Shown here: positions 7,944 through 13,942 of the stretch, in pieces
Numbering within the stretch: position 1 is the stretch's first letter
Layout of the letters: the number at the start of each line of letters is the position of its first letter
Assembly: GCA_030918015.1 (NCBI GenBank)
Contig: JAUPTP010000014.1
Coordinates: 1-14,409, forward strand
Direction: 5' to 3'
From: Pseudomonadota bacterium
GTDB taxonomy: Bacteria > Pseudomonadota > Gammaproteobacteria > Burkholderiales > Burkholderiaceae_C
Length of the DNA: 14,409 bases
Made by a program: the position numbers and the translations under genes
The notes under the pieces: model-generated
Seen by the model: only the letters and a program-made list of their open reading frames with translations
Database searches by the model: none
What the model was told of the DNA's origin: nothing

Positions 7944-9152
7944 ATGCGGCGACGCGACATCCTCGGATTTGCCTGGCGCGCTGCCACCGGCAGCCCGCTG
8001 CGCACGCTGCTGATGACGCTGGCGATGGCCATCGGCGTGGCGGCGGTGGTGGTGCTGACCGCGCTGGGCGACGGCGCGCGCCGCTATGTGGTCGATCAGT
8101 TCTCGTCGCTCGGCACGAATCTGGTCATCGTGCTGCCCGGGCGCTCGCAGACCGGCGGCTTCAGCCCGGCCAATGCGATCAGCACCACGCCGCGCGACCT
8201 GACGATCGACGACGCCCAGGCGCTCACCCGGCTGGCGGCGGTCGCGCGGGTTGCGCCGCTGGCGGTGGGGCTGTCGGAGGTGGCGGTGGCCGGGCGGCTG
8301 CGCGAGGCGATGGTGCTGGGCACCACCCGCAGCTACCTCGCGGTGCGCCGGCTGGCGCTGGCGCAGGGGCAGTTCCTGCCCGATGACGACTGGGGCCGCG
8401 CCCATGCGGTCACGGTGCTGGGCGCGGCGCTGGCGCGCGAGCTCTTCGGCCAGGGCCCGGCGCTGGGCCAGACGGTGCGCGTGGGCGGGCGGCGGCTGCG
8501 GGTCATCGGCGTGATGGCGCCGGCCGGGCAGGGCCTGGGCATGAACCTCGACGAGATCGCGATCGTGCCGGTGGCGCTGGCGCAGGCGATGTTCGACTCG
8601 AACACGCTGTTCCGCGTGCTGATCGAGGCGCGCAGCCGCGACGCCATCGCCGCGGCCCGGCGCCAGGCCACCGCGCTGCTCAAGGCCCGCCACGAGGGCG
8701 AGGAGGACGTGACCGTCATCACCCAGGACGCGGTGCTGGCCACCTTCGACCGGGTGCTGCTGGCGCTGACCGCGGGGGTGGCGGCGATCGCGGCGATCAG
8801 CCTGGCGGTGGCCGGCATCCTGGTGATGAACGTGATGCTGGTGGCGGTGGCGCAGCGCACCGGCGAGATCGGCCTGCTCAAGGCGCTGGGCGCGCCGGCG
8901 GCGACCATCCGTGCGGTCTTCCTGACCGAGGCGGCGCTGCTGTCGCTGGCCGGCGCGCTGCTGGGCCATGCGGCCGGGCATGCAGGCGCCTGGGGGATCC
9001 GGTGGCTCTATCCGCAGTTTCCGGCCTGGCCGCCGCTGTGGGCGGTGGTGGCGGCGCTGGGCACCGCCATCGGCACCGGGCTGCTGTTCGGCGTGATGCC
9101 GGCGCGGCGCGCGGCCCGGCTCGAGCCGGTCGCGGCGCTGTCGCGGCGCTGA
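7944..9152 (+). CDS. ABC transporter permease with MacB periplasmic core and FtsX domain (first copy)
   Basis: This 402-residue inner-membrane protein has the four-helix layout of MacB/LolC-type permeases. An N-terminal helix (about residues 23-43, LLMTLAMAIGVAAVVVLTAL) is followed by a large periplasmic MacB core domain of roughly 230 residues. Three C-terminal helices form the FtsX domain, including AAISLAVAGILVMNVMLVAV and an ending VMPARRAARLEPVAAL that is characteristic of the family. The cytoplasmic coupling segment RTGEIGLLKALGAPAATIRA is present. It is paralogous to the next gene: LVIVLPGRSQTGG here corresponds to VVTLSPGRTTTGG there. The two probably form a heterodimer around two copies of the ATPase. 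Confidence 0.93.
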   Translation: MRRRDILGFAWRAATGSPLRTLLMTLAMAIGVAAVVVLTALGDGARRYVVDQFSSLGTNLVIVLPGRSQTGGFSPANAISTTPRDLTIDDAQALTRLAAVARVAPLAVGLSEVAVAGRLREAMVLGTTRSYLAVRRLALAQGQFLPDDDWGRAHAVTVLGAALARELFGQGPALGQTVRVGGRRLRVIGVMAPAGQGLGMNLDEIAIVPVALAQAMFDSNTLFRVLIEARSRDAIAAARRQATALLKARHEGEEDVTVITQDAVLATFDRVLLALTAGVAAIAAISLAVAGILVMNVMLVAVAQRTGEIGLLKALGAPAATIRAVFLTEAALLSLAGALLGHAAGHAGAWGIRWLYPQFPAWPPLWAVVAALGTAIGTGLLFGVMPARRAARLEPVAALSRR

Positions 9153-9179
9153 GCGGACACGGACACCCGGACCGCACCG

Positions 9180-10382
9180 ATGCGCTGGACCGACACCCTC
9201 TCGATGGCCTGGCGCGCGATCGCCGCGCAGCGCGGGCGCAGCGTGCTGACGCTGCTGGGCATCGCGGTGGGCATCGCCGCGGTGATCCTGCTGACCTCGA
9301 TCGGCGAGGGCCTGCACCGCTTCCTGCTGGCCGAGTTCAGCCAGATCGGCACGAACGTGGTCACGCTCTCGCCGGGGCGCACCACCACCGGCGGCACCAA
9401 CCCGGGCTTCCCGTCCTCGGTGCGGCCGCTGACGCTGGAGGATGCGCAGGCGTTGCGCCGCCACCTGCCGCAGCTCGCCGGCGTCACGCCCGGCGTGACC
9501 GGCAACGCCGAGATGCAGGCCGGCGGGCGGCTGCGCCGCGCGCTGGTCTACGGCACCAGCGCCGCGCTGGTGCCGGCCTTTCACCTGACGGTGGCGACCG
9601 GCCGCTTCCTGCCCGAGGACGGGGTCGGACAGGCGCGCGACTTCGTCGTGCTGGGCTCGACGCTGCGCCGCGAGCTCTTCGGCAGCAGCTCGCCGCTGGG
9701 CCAGCGGGTGCGCATCGGCGGCCAGCAGTTCCGCGTCATCGGCGTGCTGGCGCCGCGCGGGCAGTTCCTCGGCGTCGATCTGGACGATGTCGCCTACATC
9801 CCGTCGGCGCGCGCGCTGGAGCTGTTCAACCGCCCCGGCCTGATGGAGATCCACCTGACCTACGACGAGCGCATGTCGCCCGCGGCGGTGGTCGCGCAGG
9901 CCCGCGCGCTGCTGATCGCCCGCCACGGCCGCGAGGACTTCACCCTCGTCACCCAGGCCGACATGCTGGGCACGCTCTCCAACATCCTGAACATCGTCAC
10001 GATGGCGGTGGGCGCGCTGGGCGGCATCTCGCTGCTGGTGGGGGGCGTGGGCATCGTCACCATCATGACGATCGCGGTGACCGAGCGCACCGCGGAGATC
10101 GGCCTGCTGATCTCGCTGGGCGCGCGCCGGCGCACGGTGATGGCGCTGTTCCTGGGCGAGGCGGTGGTGCTCTCGGCGCTGGGCGGCCTGCTGGGCCTGG
10201 CGATCGGCATCGGCATCGCCCAGGGCGCGCACCTGCTGCTGCCGGCGCTGCCGGTCAGCACGCCGCTGCCCTTCGTGCTGCTGGCGCTGGGCCTGTCGGC
10301 GGTGGTGGGCCTGCTCGCCGGCGTGATGCCCGCCCGCGCGGCCGCACGGCTCGATCCGGTGGAGGCGCTGCGGGCGGAGTAG
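9180..10382 (+). CDS. ABC transporter permease with MacB periplasmic core and FtsX domain (second copy)
   Basis: This 400-residue paralogue of the preceding permease is separated from it by 27 nt. The layout is the same: an N-terminal helix around VLTLLGIAVGIAAVILLTSI, a MacB-type periplasmic core with VVTLSPGRTTTGGTNPG, then three FtsX helices. MAVGALGGISLLVGGVGIVT and the coupling segment RTAEIGLLISLGARRRTVMA are closer to the standard MacB pattern than the first copy is. It ends with VMPARAAARLDPVEALRAE. It is the last gene of the adaptor-ATPase-permease-permease operon. Substrates of related systems include macrolides, peptides and lipoproteins; nothing here distinguishes these. Confidence 0.93.
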   Translation: MRWTDTLSMAWRAIAAQRGRSVLTLLGIAVGIAAVILLTSIGEGLHRFLLAEFSQIGTNVVTLSPGRTTTGGTNPGFPSSVRPLTLEDAQALRRHLPQLAGVTPGVTGNAEMQAGGRLRRALVYGTSAALVPAFHLTVATGRFLPEDGVGQARDFVVLGSTLRRELFGSSSPLGQRVRIGGQQFRVIGVLAPRGQFLGVDLDDVAYIPSARALELFNRPGLMEIHLTYDERMSPAAVVAQARALLIARHGREDFTLVTQADMLGTLSNILNIVTMAVGALGGISLLVGGVGIVTIMTIAVTERTAEIGLLISLGARRRTVMALFLGEAVVLSALGGLLGLAIGIGIAQGAHLLLPALPVSTPLPFVLLALGLSAVVGLLAGVMPARAAARLDPVEALRAE

Positions 10383-10487
10383 GGCGCGTGGGGCTGTGCC
10401 GGCGTCGTGTCTCCGCAGGGTGTCCGGCAAGTGCTTCCTGCGATGATGCTGGCCTCGTTCCCGAGAACCCCTGGCGGAGTCCTGTGC

Positions 10488-11681
10488 ATGCGTGTCCCGG
10501 TTCTTCTTGCCCTGTGCCTGCGGGCGTGCCGTCCTGCCGGCGGCGTGGCCTTGGCCGCCATGGTCGCGGCCGGTGCGGCCGTGGCGCAGACCTGTCTGCC
10601 TGAGCAGCCCCCCGGCCAGTGGCTGGCGCCGACCGCCGCTGCGCCGCGTCCGCTGCCTGCGGCCGAGCTGCTGGAGCGCATGGCCGCCGCGCAGGTGGTG
10701 CTGCTCGGCGAGCGCCACGACAGCGCCGAAGACCACCGCTGGCAGCTGCAGATGCTGGCGCAGCTGCACGCGCGCTGGCCGGCGCTGGCGCTCGGGCTGG
10801 AGATGTTTCCGCGCCGGCTGCAGCCGGTGCTCGACGACTGGGTCGCCGGCCGGCTCTCGGAGGCCGAGTTCCTGCGCCGCTCGGAGTGGGAGCAGGTCTG
10901 GGGCTTCGACGCCCGCCTGTACCTGCCGCTGTTCCATTTCGCCCGGATGAACCGGCTGCCGATGCTGGCGCTCAACGTCGAGCGCGCCACCGTCGCCGCG
11001 GTGGGCCGGCAGGGCCACGACGCGCTGGATGCGGCCGCGCGCGAGGGCGTGGGCCGCCCGGCCGCACCGTCGCCCGATTACCGCCGGCAGCTGCAGGCCG
11101 TCTTCGGTGCCCATCCGGGGGCGCAGGGCGGCCCGGTCGATCCGGCCGCCTTCGAGCGCTTCATCGGCGCGCAGGCCTTCTGGGACCGCGCGATGGCCGA
11201 GGTCATCGCCGCGCAGCTGGCGCGCGAGCCCGCGCGGCGGGTGGTCGGCCTCCTGGGCGGCGGCCATGTGCGCGACGGCCACGGCGTGGCGCACCAGCTG
11301 CGCGACCTGGGCGTCGAGCGCATCGGCGCGCTGCTGACCTGGGAGCGCGCCGAGGACTGCCGCGCGCTCGGGCCGGGCCTGGCCGACGCCCTGTTCCTGA
11401 TCGAGCCGCCCGAGGAGAACCCGCCGCGCCTGGGCATCGCGATGGCGCCCGATGCGCAGGGCGTGCGCCTGAGCGATGTCGCTCCCGGCAGCCTGGCCGA
11501 GGCGGCCGGCCTGCGCGCGGGCGATCTGCTCGTCGAGGCCGCCGGCCGCCCGCTGCGCAGCCCCGACGCCCTGCGCGCCCTCGTGCAGCGCCAGCCGCCC
11601 GGCACCTGGCTGCCGCTGAAGGTGCTGCGCGAGGGGGTGGTGAGGGATGTGGTGGTGCGCTTTGCGGCAGAGCTGCAGTGA
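10488..11681 (+). CDS. Secreted ChaN-like (haem-binding/Tiki-type) protein with C-terminal PDZ domain
   Basis: This 397-residue protein has an N-terminal Sec signal peptide (hydrophobic stretch GGVALAAMVAAGAAVA, likely cut after AVA near residue 33). The ChaN/DUF399 domain follows at about 55-305. Its hallmark segments are VVLLGERHDS (70-79), LGLEMFPRRLQ (102-112) and GLLGGGHVRDGHGVAHQL (254-271). ChaN of Campylobacter binds haem, and the fold is shared with EreA-like esterases and Tiki peptidases. A PDZ-like domain occupies about 312-393 (RLGIAMAPDAQGVRL, then AAGLRAGDLLVEAAGRPL). GGAG at about 10476-10479 supports the ATG at 10488 over earlier in-frame codons. No lipobox is seen, so a soluble periplasmic protein is likely. 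The gene is convergent with intI and stands alone; haem handling is a family-based guess. Confidence 0.85.
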   Translation: MRVPVLLALCLRACRPAGGVALAAMVAAGAAVAQTCLPEQPPGQWLAPTAAAPRPLPAAELLERMAAAQVVLLGERHDSAEDHRWQLQMLAQLHARWPALALGLEMFPRRLQPVLDDWVAGRLSEAEFLRRSEWEQVWGFDARLYLPLFHFARMNRLPMLALNVERATVAAVGRQGHDALDAAAREGVGRPAAPSPDYRRQLQAVFGAHPGAQGGPVDPAAFERFIGAQAFWDRAMAEVIAAQLAREPARRVVGLLGGGHVRDGHGVAHQLRDLGVERIGALLTWERAEDCRALGPGLADALFLIEPPEENPPRLGIAMAPDAQGVRLSDVAPGSLAEAAGLRAGDLLVEAAGRPLRSPDALRALVQRQPPGTWLPLKVLREGVVRDVVVRFAAELQ

Positions 11682-11719
11682 GGTTGGCAGCAGCACAGCA
11701 CCGCAATGCTGTTCTGCGC

Positions 11720-12760
11720 TCAAGGTGCTGCGCTGTGTGGCCTATCTGCTGTCAGGGCATCCAGCGGACTTCGGGTTGTGCCAGCCGCCATCTTGAGGAC
11801 ATGGGTGTAGATCATGGTCGTGCTGACATCGCTGTGCCCGAGCAGTTCCTGGACCGTACGAATGTCGGTGCCACCTTGCAGCAGATGTGTGGCGAAAGAG
11901 TGCCGCAGCGTATGAACAGACACCGGCTTGGCGATGCCGGCACCGATCACGGCCTGCTTGAGGGCGCGTTGCAGTCGCTGCTCATGCAGGTGATGCCGTC
12001 GGATCACGCCGGAGCGTGGATCCACGGCCAGCGTCGGGGCTGGGAATACCCAGAACCACGCCCATGTTTCTCCTGCCCTCGGGTACTTGCGATCCAGGGC
12101 ATGTGGCGTTTCCACGCCTGGTTGCTGTGCTGCACGGTCTGCTGACCAGAAACTGCGTGCGTGTTCGAGCTGAGCCGACAGCGCAGGATGCAGGACCTGC
12201 GGCAGCATCACGACACGGTCTTTTCCTCCCTTGCCGGCTCTCACCGTGATGACCCGCCGCACCAGATCCAGATCCTTGACACGCAGCCGCACACCCTCCA
12301 TCAGGCGCATGCCGGTGCCGTAGAGCAATCGTGCCAGCAGTGCGGTTTCTCCCTGCATGCACTGCAGCAGCGATGCCACTTCCTCGATGGTCATGACGGC
12401 AGGAATACGGCGCTGGGCTGCAGGCCGTGCCAAGGCTTCCATCCATGGCAAGTCCATGTCGAGCACTTCGCGGTACAGATACAGCAGTGCTGAGAGAGCC
12501 TGCCGGTGTGTCGATATCGACACTTTGCCGTGTGTGGCGATATGGGTCAGGAAAGACTCGACTTCGGCTGAACCCATGTCGCGCGGATGCTTCAACTGGT
12601 GAAAGCGGATGAATGCTCGTGTCCAGTGCACGTAAGCCTGCTCGGTACGGAGGCTGTAGTGCATGTAGCGCAGACGCTCGCGCAACTGGTCAAGCAGTCG
12701 GGGCGCCTGCAGGGGCGGATGATCTTGGCGGTTGCGATGTCTCGGTCTGTCGGGCTGCAT
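11720..12760 (-). CDS. intI: Integron integrase IntI (tyrosine recombinase)
   Basis: This 346-residue tyrosine recombinase inserts and excises gene cassettes at attI and attC. The SAM-like N-terminal domain covers about residues 20-105 ([18 protein letters not shown]). All catalytic residues are present: Arg152 (GMRLMEG), Lys177 (AGKGGKD), His283 and Arg286 ([10 protein letters not shown]), His309 (LLGHSD) and Tyr318 (IYTHVL). They sit at a constant offset of +6 from IntI1 numbering as I remember it. The IntI-only insertion that grips the extrahelical bases of attC is clear: [19 protein letters not shown] (222-240). The frame extends upstream to 12997, but that would run through the promoter and leader region, so ATG 12760 is chosen. 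It has a poor ribosome-binding site. It points away from the cassettes, as in other integrons, and looks functional. Confidence 0.95.
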   Translation of the reverse strand: MQPDRPRHRNRQDHPPLQAPRLLDQLRERLRYMHYSLRTEQAYVHWTRAFIRFHQLKHPRDMGSAEVESFLTHIATHGKVSISTHRQALSALLYLYREVLDMDLPWMEALARPAAQRRIPAVMTIEEVASLLQCMQGETALLARLLYGTGMRLMEGVRLRVKDLDLVRRVITVRAGKGGKDRVVMLPQVLHPALSAQLEHARSFWSADRAAQQPGVETPHALDRKYPRAGETWAWFWVFPAPTLAVDPRSGVIRRHHLHEQRLQRALKQAVIGAGIAKPVSVHTLRHSFATHLLQGGTDIRTVQELLGHSDVSTTMIYTHVLKMAAGTTRSPLDALTADRPHSAAP

Positions 12761-12813
12761 GAGCCCAGTGTCGGCATGGCAGGCCCGCCGGCTATCGCTA
12801 CAAAGCGGGATTG

Positions 12814-12827
12814 TCGTCTGTAGACGA
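12814..12827. repeat. Inverted repeat upstream of intI, candidate operator
   Basis: TCGTCT and AGACGA form a perfect 6-bp inverted repeat separated by GT, flanked by TT and AA. It lies 54 bp upstream of the intI start and overlaps the -35 hexamer of the proposed cassette promoter, so a bound protein could affect both directions. It does not fit the CTGT-N8-ACAG LexA box that controls many integron integrases. Confidence 0.4.
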
Positions 12828-12849
12828 AAAATCCTGCAGTCGCTATGCT
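12821..12849 (+). promoter_or_regulatory. Candidate cassette promoter (Pc)
   Basis: TAGACG (12821-12826) and TATGCT (12844-12849) are 17 bp apart, each matching 4 of 6 bases of the sigma-70 consensus. The predicted transcript starts near 12856 and would run through the hairpin, leader ORF and attI into the cassettes. This is the best rightward promoter I found between intI and attI, but the match is modest. Confidence 0.4.
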
Positions 12850-12878
12850 GGCTGCCGTTACAACGACGGCGTAAACGG

Positions 12879-12899
12879 CAAACCCTGCTGCAGGGTTTG
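12879..12899 (+). terminator. Perfect hairpin with trailing T-run, attenuator-like or operator
   Basis: CAAACCCTGC and GCAGGGTTTG are a perfect 10-bp inverted repeat with one base between them; as RNA this gives a 9-bp stem with a CTG loop. A short T-run (12907-12911) follows 7 bases after the stem. It lies downstream of the candidate Pc and 15 bp before the leader ribosome-binding site. It could be a weak terminator or attenuator of cassette transcription, or a protein-binding site; the sequence alone cannot decide. Confidence 0.4.
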
Positions 12900-12925
12900 G
12901 GGTCGATTTTTACGGGGGAGAAAGC

Positions 12926-13030
12926 ATGCAGAAGATTGAAAAAGTCCTTGCGCGACAACAGCTTGTGTGCGGCAGGGGCGCAGGTGAGAGCCTGCAAGTG
13001 GCTGTTACGCCTGCAGGGCGTGCGGTCTAA
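12926..13030 (+). CDS. 34-residue leader ORF in attI region (ORF-11-like)
   Basis: This short ORF starts [18 protein letters not shown] and ends in GRAV, stopping at TAA 13028-13030, only 5 nt before the attI core. It has the strongest ribosome-binding site in the integron: GGGGGAG at 12914-12920, 5 nt from the ATG. In class 1 integrons a short ORF inside attI1 (ORF-11) with a good ribosome-binding site raises translation of first cassettes that lack one; this ORF is placed the same way. The first cassette gene here has no visible ribosome-binding site, which fits. The peptide may have no function itself. Because it is so short, coding status rests on the ribosome-binding site and position. 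Confidence 0.5.
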   Translation: MQKIEKVLARQQLVCGRGAGESLQVAVTPAGRAV

Positions 13031-13042
13031 ATTACGTTGGGC
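12978..13042 (+). other. attI: Integron recombination site attI
   Basis: The core GTTGGGC at 13036-13042 matches GTTRRRY, with the crossover expected between 13036 and 13037. Upstream features resemble attI1 as I remember it: GTTACGC at 13004-13010, GCAGGGC at 13013-13019, then GGTCTAAATTAC in place of GCCCTAAAACAAA just before the core. The left boundary is approximate, set from the roughly 65-bp size of attI1. It lies beside intI with cassettes on the far side, as required. Confidence 0.8.
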
Positions 13043-13067
13043 GCCAAAATTTTGCGTCGAGCGAGCC

Positions 13068-13151
13068 GTGAATAATTTCTCACCGCAGCTACTGTTTGCT
13101 CAAAAATCTATACCGCCGCCCGAGATCCGCCTGAGACTGCCAACCCTATGA
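13068..13151 (+). CDS. Possible 27-residue upstream ORF overlapping the first lipoprotein start
   Basis: A GTG at 13068 opens a frame ([13 protein letters not shown]...) that stops at TGA 13149-13151, overlapping the ATG at 13148 as ATGA. The overlap would let ribosomes restart on the lipoprotein gene, which has no ribosome-binding site of its own. The start has at best a weak ribosome-binding site (GAGCGAG), and the peptide matches nothing I know. It may be chance. Confidence 0.2.
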   Translation: MNNFSPQLLFAQKSIPPPEIRLRLPTL

Positions 13152-13498
13152 AGAGCCGCCGAATATTTCTCTGTTCAATCGCACTCACCCTAACCACGGG
13201 TTGTGCCTCCGACGTAGCGAATCGCTACTACTCAGCACAGCGCTTTCCACCGCGTCTAGTCAGTGAAGTTCAAATTCTTTGGAGACAACCGGATCGTCCG
13301 TTCACGGTTCTAGCCGATTTTCAGTCTCGTGGTGAAAGCCCCGTAGACATGAGAAAGAAAGGCGCCGAAATTGGTGCGGATGCGGTGATAGTTTCATTGC
13401 TCGGGGGTAATTACAGCCTGAACGAGCAATGGGCGGACAAGGATCGCTACTCACAGACATATACACGAATCGCCGCAACCGCAATCAAGTTCGACTAA
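13148..13498 (+). CDS. Cassette-borne small lipoprotein (first of pair)
   Basis: This 116-residue protein has a lipoprotein signal peptide: a positive N-terminus (MKSRR), a hydrophobic stretch, and the lipobox LTTGC with Cys19. Residues +2 and +3 are Ala and Ser, so outer-membrane sorting is expected. The mature part is about 98 residues. Its middle matches the next gene: V41-QIL, Pro48, Phe52, Leu55 and Gly62 line up with V40-EIL, Pro47, Tyr51, Leu54 and Gly61 there, and GADAVIV (76-82) matches GANAVIL (82-88). The family is not recognised; GA-x-AVI segments occur in several small alpha/beta stress-type domains, which is only a hint. There is no clear ribosome-binding site before the ATG, so its translation may depend on upstream short ORFs. 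Confidence 0.8.
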   Translation: MKSRRIFLCSIALTLTTGCASDVANRYYSAQRFPPRLVSEVQILWRQPDRPFTVLADFQSRGESPVDMRKKGAEIGADAVIVSLLGGNYSLNEQWADKDRYSQTYTRIAATAIKFD

Positions 13499-13512
13499 CC
13501 ACAGAGCACCCC

Positions 13513-13854
13513 ATGAAAACAATCGTTTCAATCACAGCTATTGCTGCGTCACTTGCACTGGGCGCGTGTGCGTCCGTCGATGTCACCAAAACGGCCAAAG
13601 GCTTCTATCAAGCAACAGATCCGAACACCGTCGAGATTCTCAAAACACGTCCGGCAAAGAGTTATGAGGAGCTTGGAACGATTACAGTAACAGGGTTTGA
13701 CTCTGACGAGACAGCAAAAATGCACAATGCTATTCGAGCCAAATCTGCACCGCTCGGAGCAAATGCAGTCATCCTCACTGAGGAAGGGCTCGTCAAAGAC
13801 GGCATGTTTAGCTATAAGCGCTGGGCAACAGGCGTGGCAATTGTCTATAAATAA
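13513..13854 (+). CDS. Cassette-borne small lipoprotein (second of pair)
   Basis: This 113-residue protein has signal peptide MKTIVSITAIAASLALGAC with lipidated Cys19 followed by Ala-Ser, the same Cys position and CAS context as the gene before it. The mature part includes VEILKTRPAKSYEELGTITV (40-59) and APLGANAVILTEEG (79-92), which align with the preceding protein. The two are probably diverged paralogues. It begins 14 nt after the previous stop and has only a weak AGAG element upstream. The stop is 30 nt before the attC R'' arm, the usual tight packing of a cassette gene. The function is unknown; a paired envelope role such as a heterodimer is an inference from gene pairing. Confidence 0.82.
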   Translation: MKTIVSITAIAASLALGACASVDVTKTAKGFYQATDPNTVEILKTRPAKSYEELGTITVTGFDSDETAKMHNAIRAKSAPLGANAVILTEEGLVKDGMFSYKRWATGVAIVYK

Positions 13855-13884
13855 GGCCGCAGCCAGAGCCGTCTGCGAGGTGGC

Positions 13885-13942
13885 GCCCAACTCATCATTC
13901 CACCGGACCGCCTCCGGCGGCCGGTGAATTCAAACGTTAGAG
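13885..13942 (+). other. attC: attC recombination site of cassette 1
   Basis: This 58-bp site has all the parts of an attC. The R'' core is GCCCAAC (13885-13891). The arms are CACCGG (13901-13906) and CCGGTG (13921-13926), paired and flanked by ATT and AAT with C13900 unpaired. An inner stem CCGCC/GGCGG (13908-13912 and 13916-13920) has a TCC loop. The R' core is GTTAGAG (13936-13942), which departs from GTTRRRY only at the last base. The crossover falls between 13936 and 13937. The folded bottom strand would be the substrate of IntI. Confidence 0.88.

Larger units (their letters stand above)
13037..13936 (+). mobile_element. Integron gene cassette 1, carrying two lipoprotein genes
   Basis: This 900-bp cassette is bounded by the attI crossover on the left and the attC crossover on the right. 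It holds two small lipoprotein genes in the same orientation, only 14 nt apart, with no attC between them. Its first bases (with the preceding G, GTTGGGCGCC at 13036-13045) are the exact complement of GGCGCCCAAC at 13882-13891 in the R'' arm of the terminal attC. That is the relation expected between the two ends of a single cassette. Base composition is visibly more AT-rich than the chromosome to the left. Cassettes with two genes are a minority. Confidence 0.8.

Noticed and set aside
6963..11723. A minus-strand open frame of nearly 1,600 codons, plus similar long frames opposite the sugar genes (2420-4258, 942-2636, 4882-7119)
   Set aside because: They lie opposite well-supported genes, are Arg/His/Gln/Ala-rich without domains, and are the usual result of GC-rich codon use leaving the antisense frame free of stops.
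11696..11730. CAGCACC and GGTGCTG inverted repeat between the convergent ChaN-like gene and intI
   Set aside because: The arms are 7 bp and 21 bp apart, with no T-run and no attC-like core sites, so neither a terminator nor an integron end can be supported.
12761..12997. N-terminal extension of the integrase to a start at 12997
   Set aside because: It would place coding sequence across the leader, hairpin and promoter region; the extra 79 residues are unlike integrase, and ATG 12760 gives the normal IntI length.
13499..13512. A possible hidden attC between the two lipoprotein genes
   Set aside because: Only 14 bases separate them, with no core site or arms, so there is no room for an attC.
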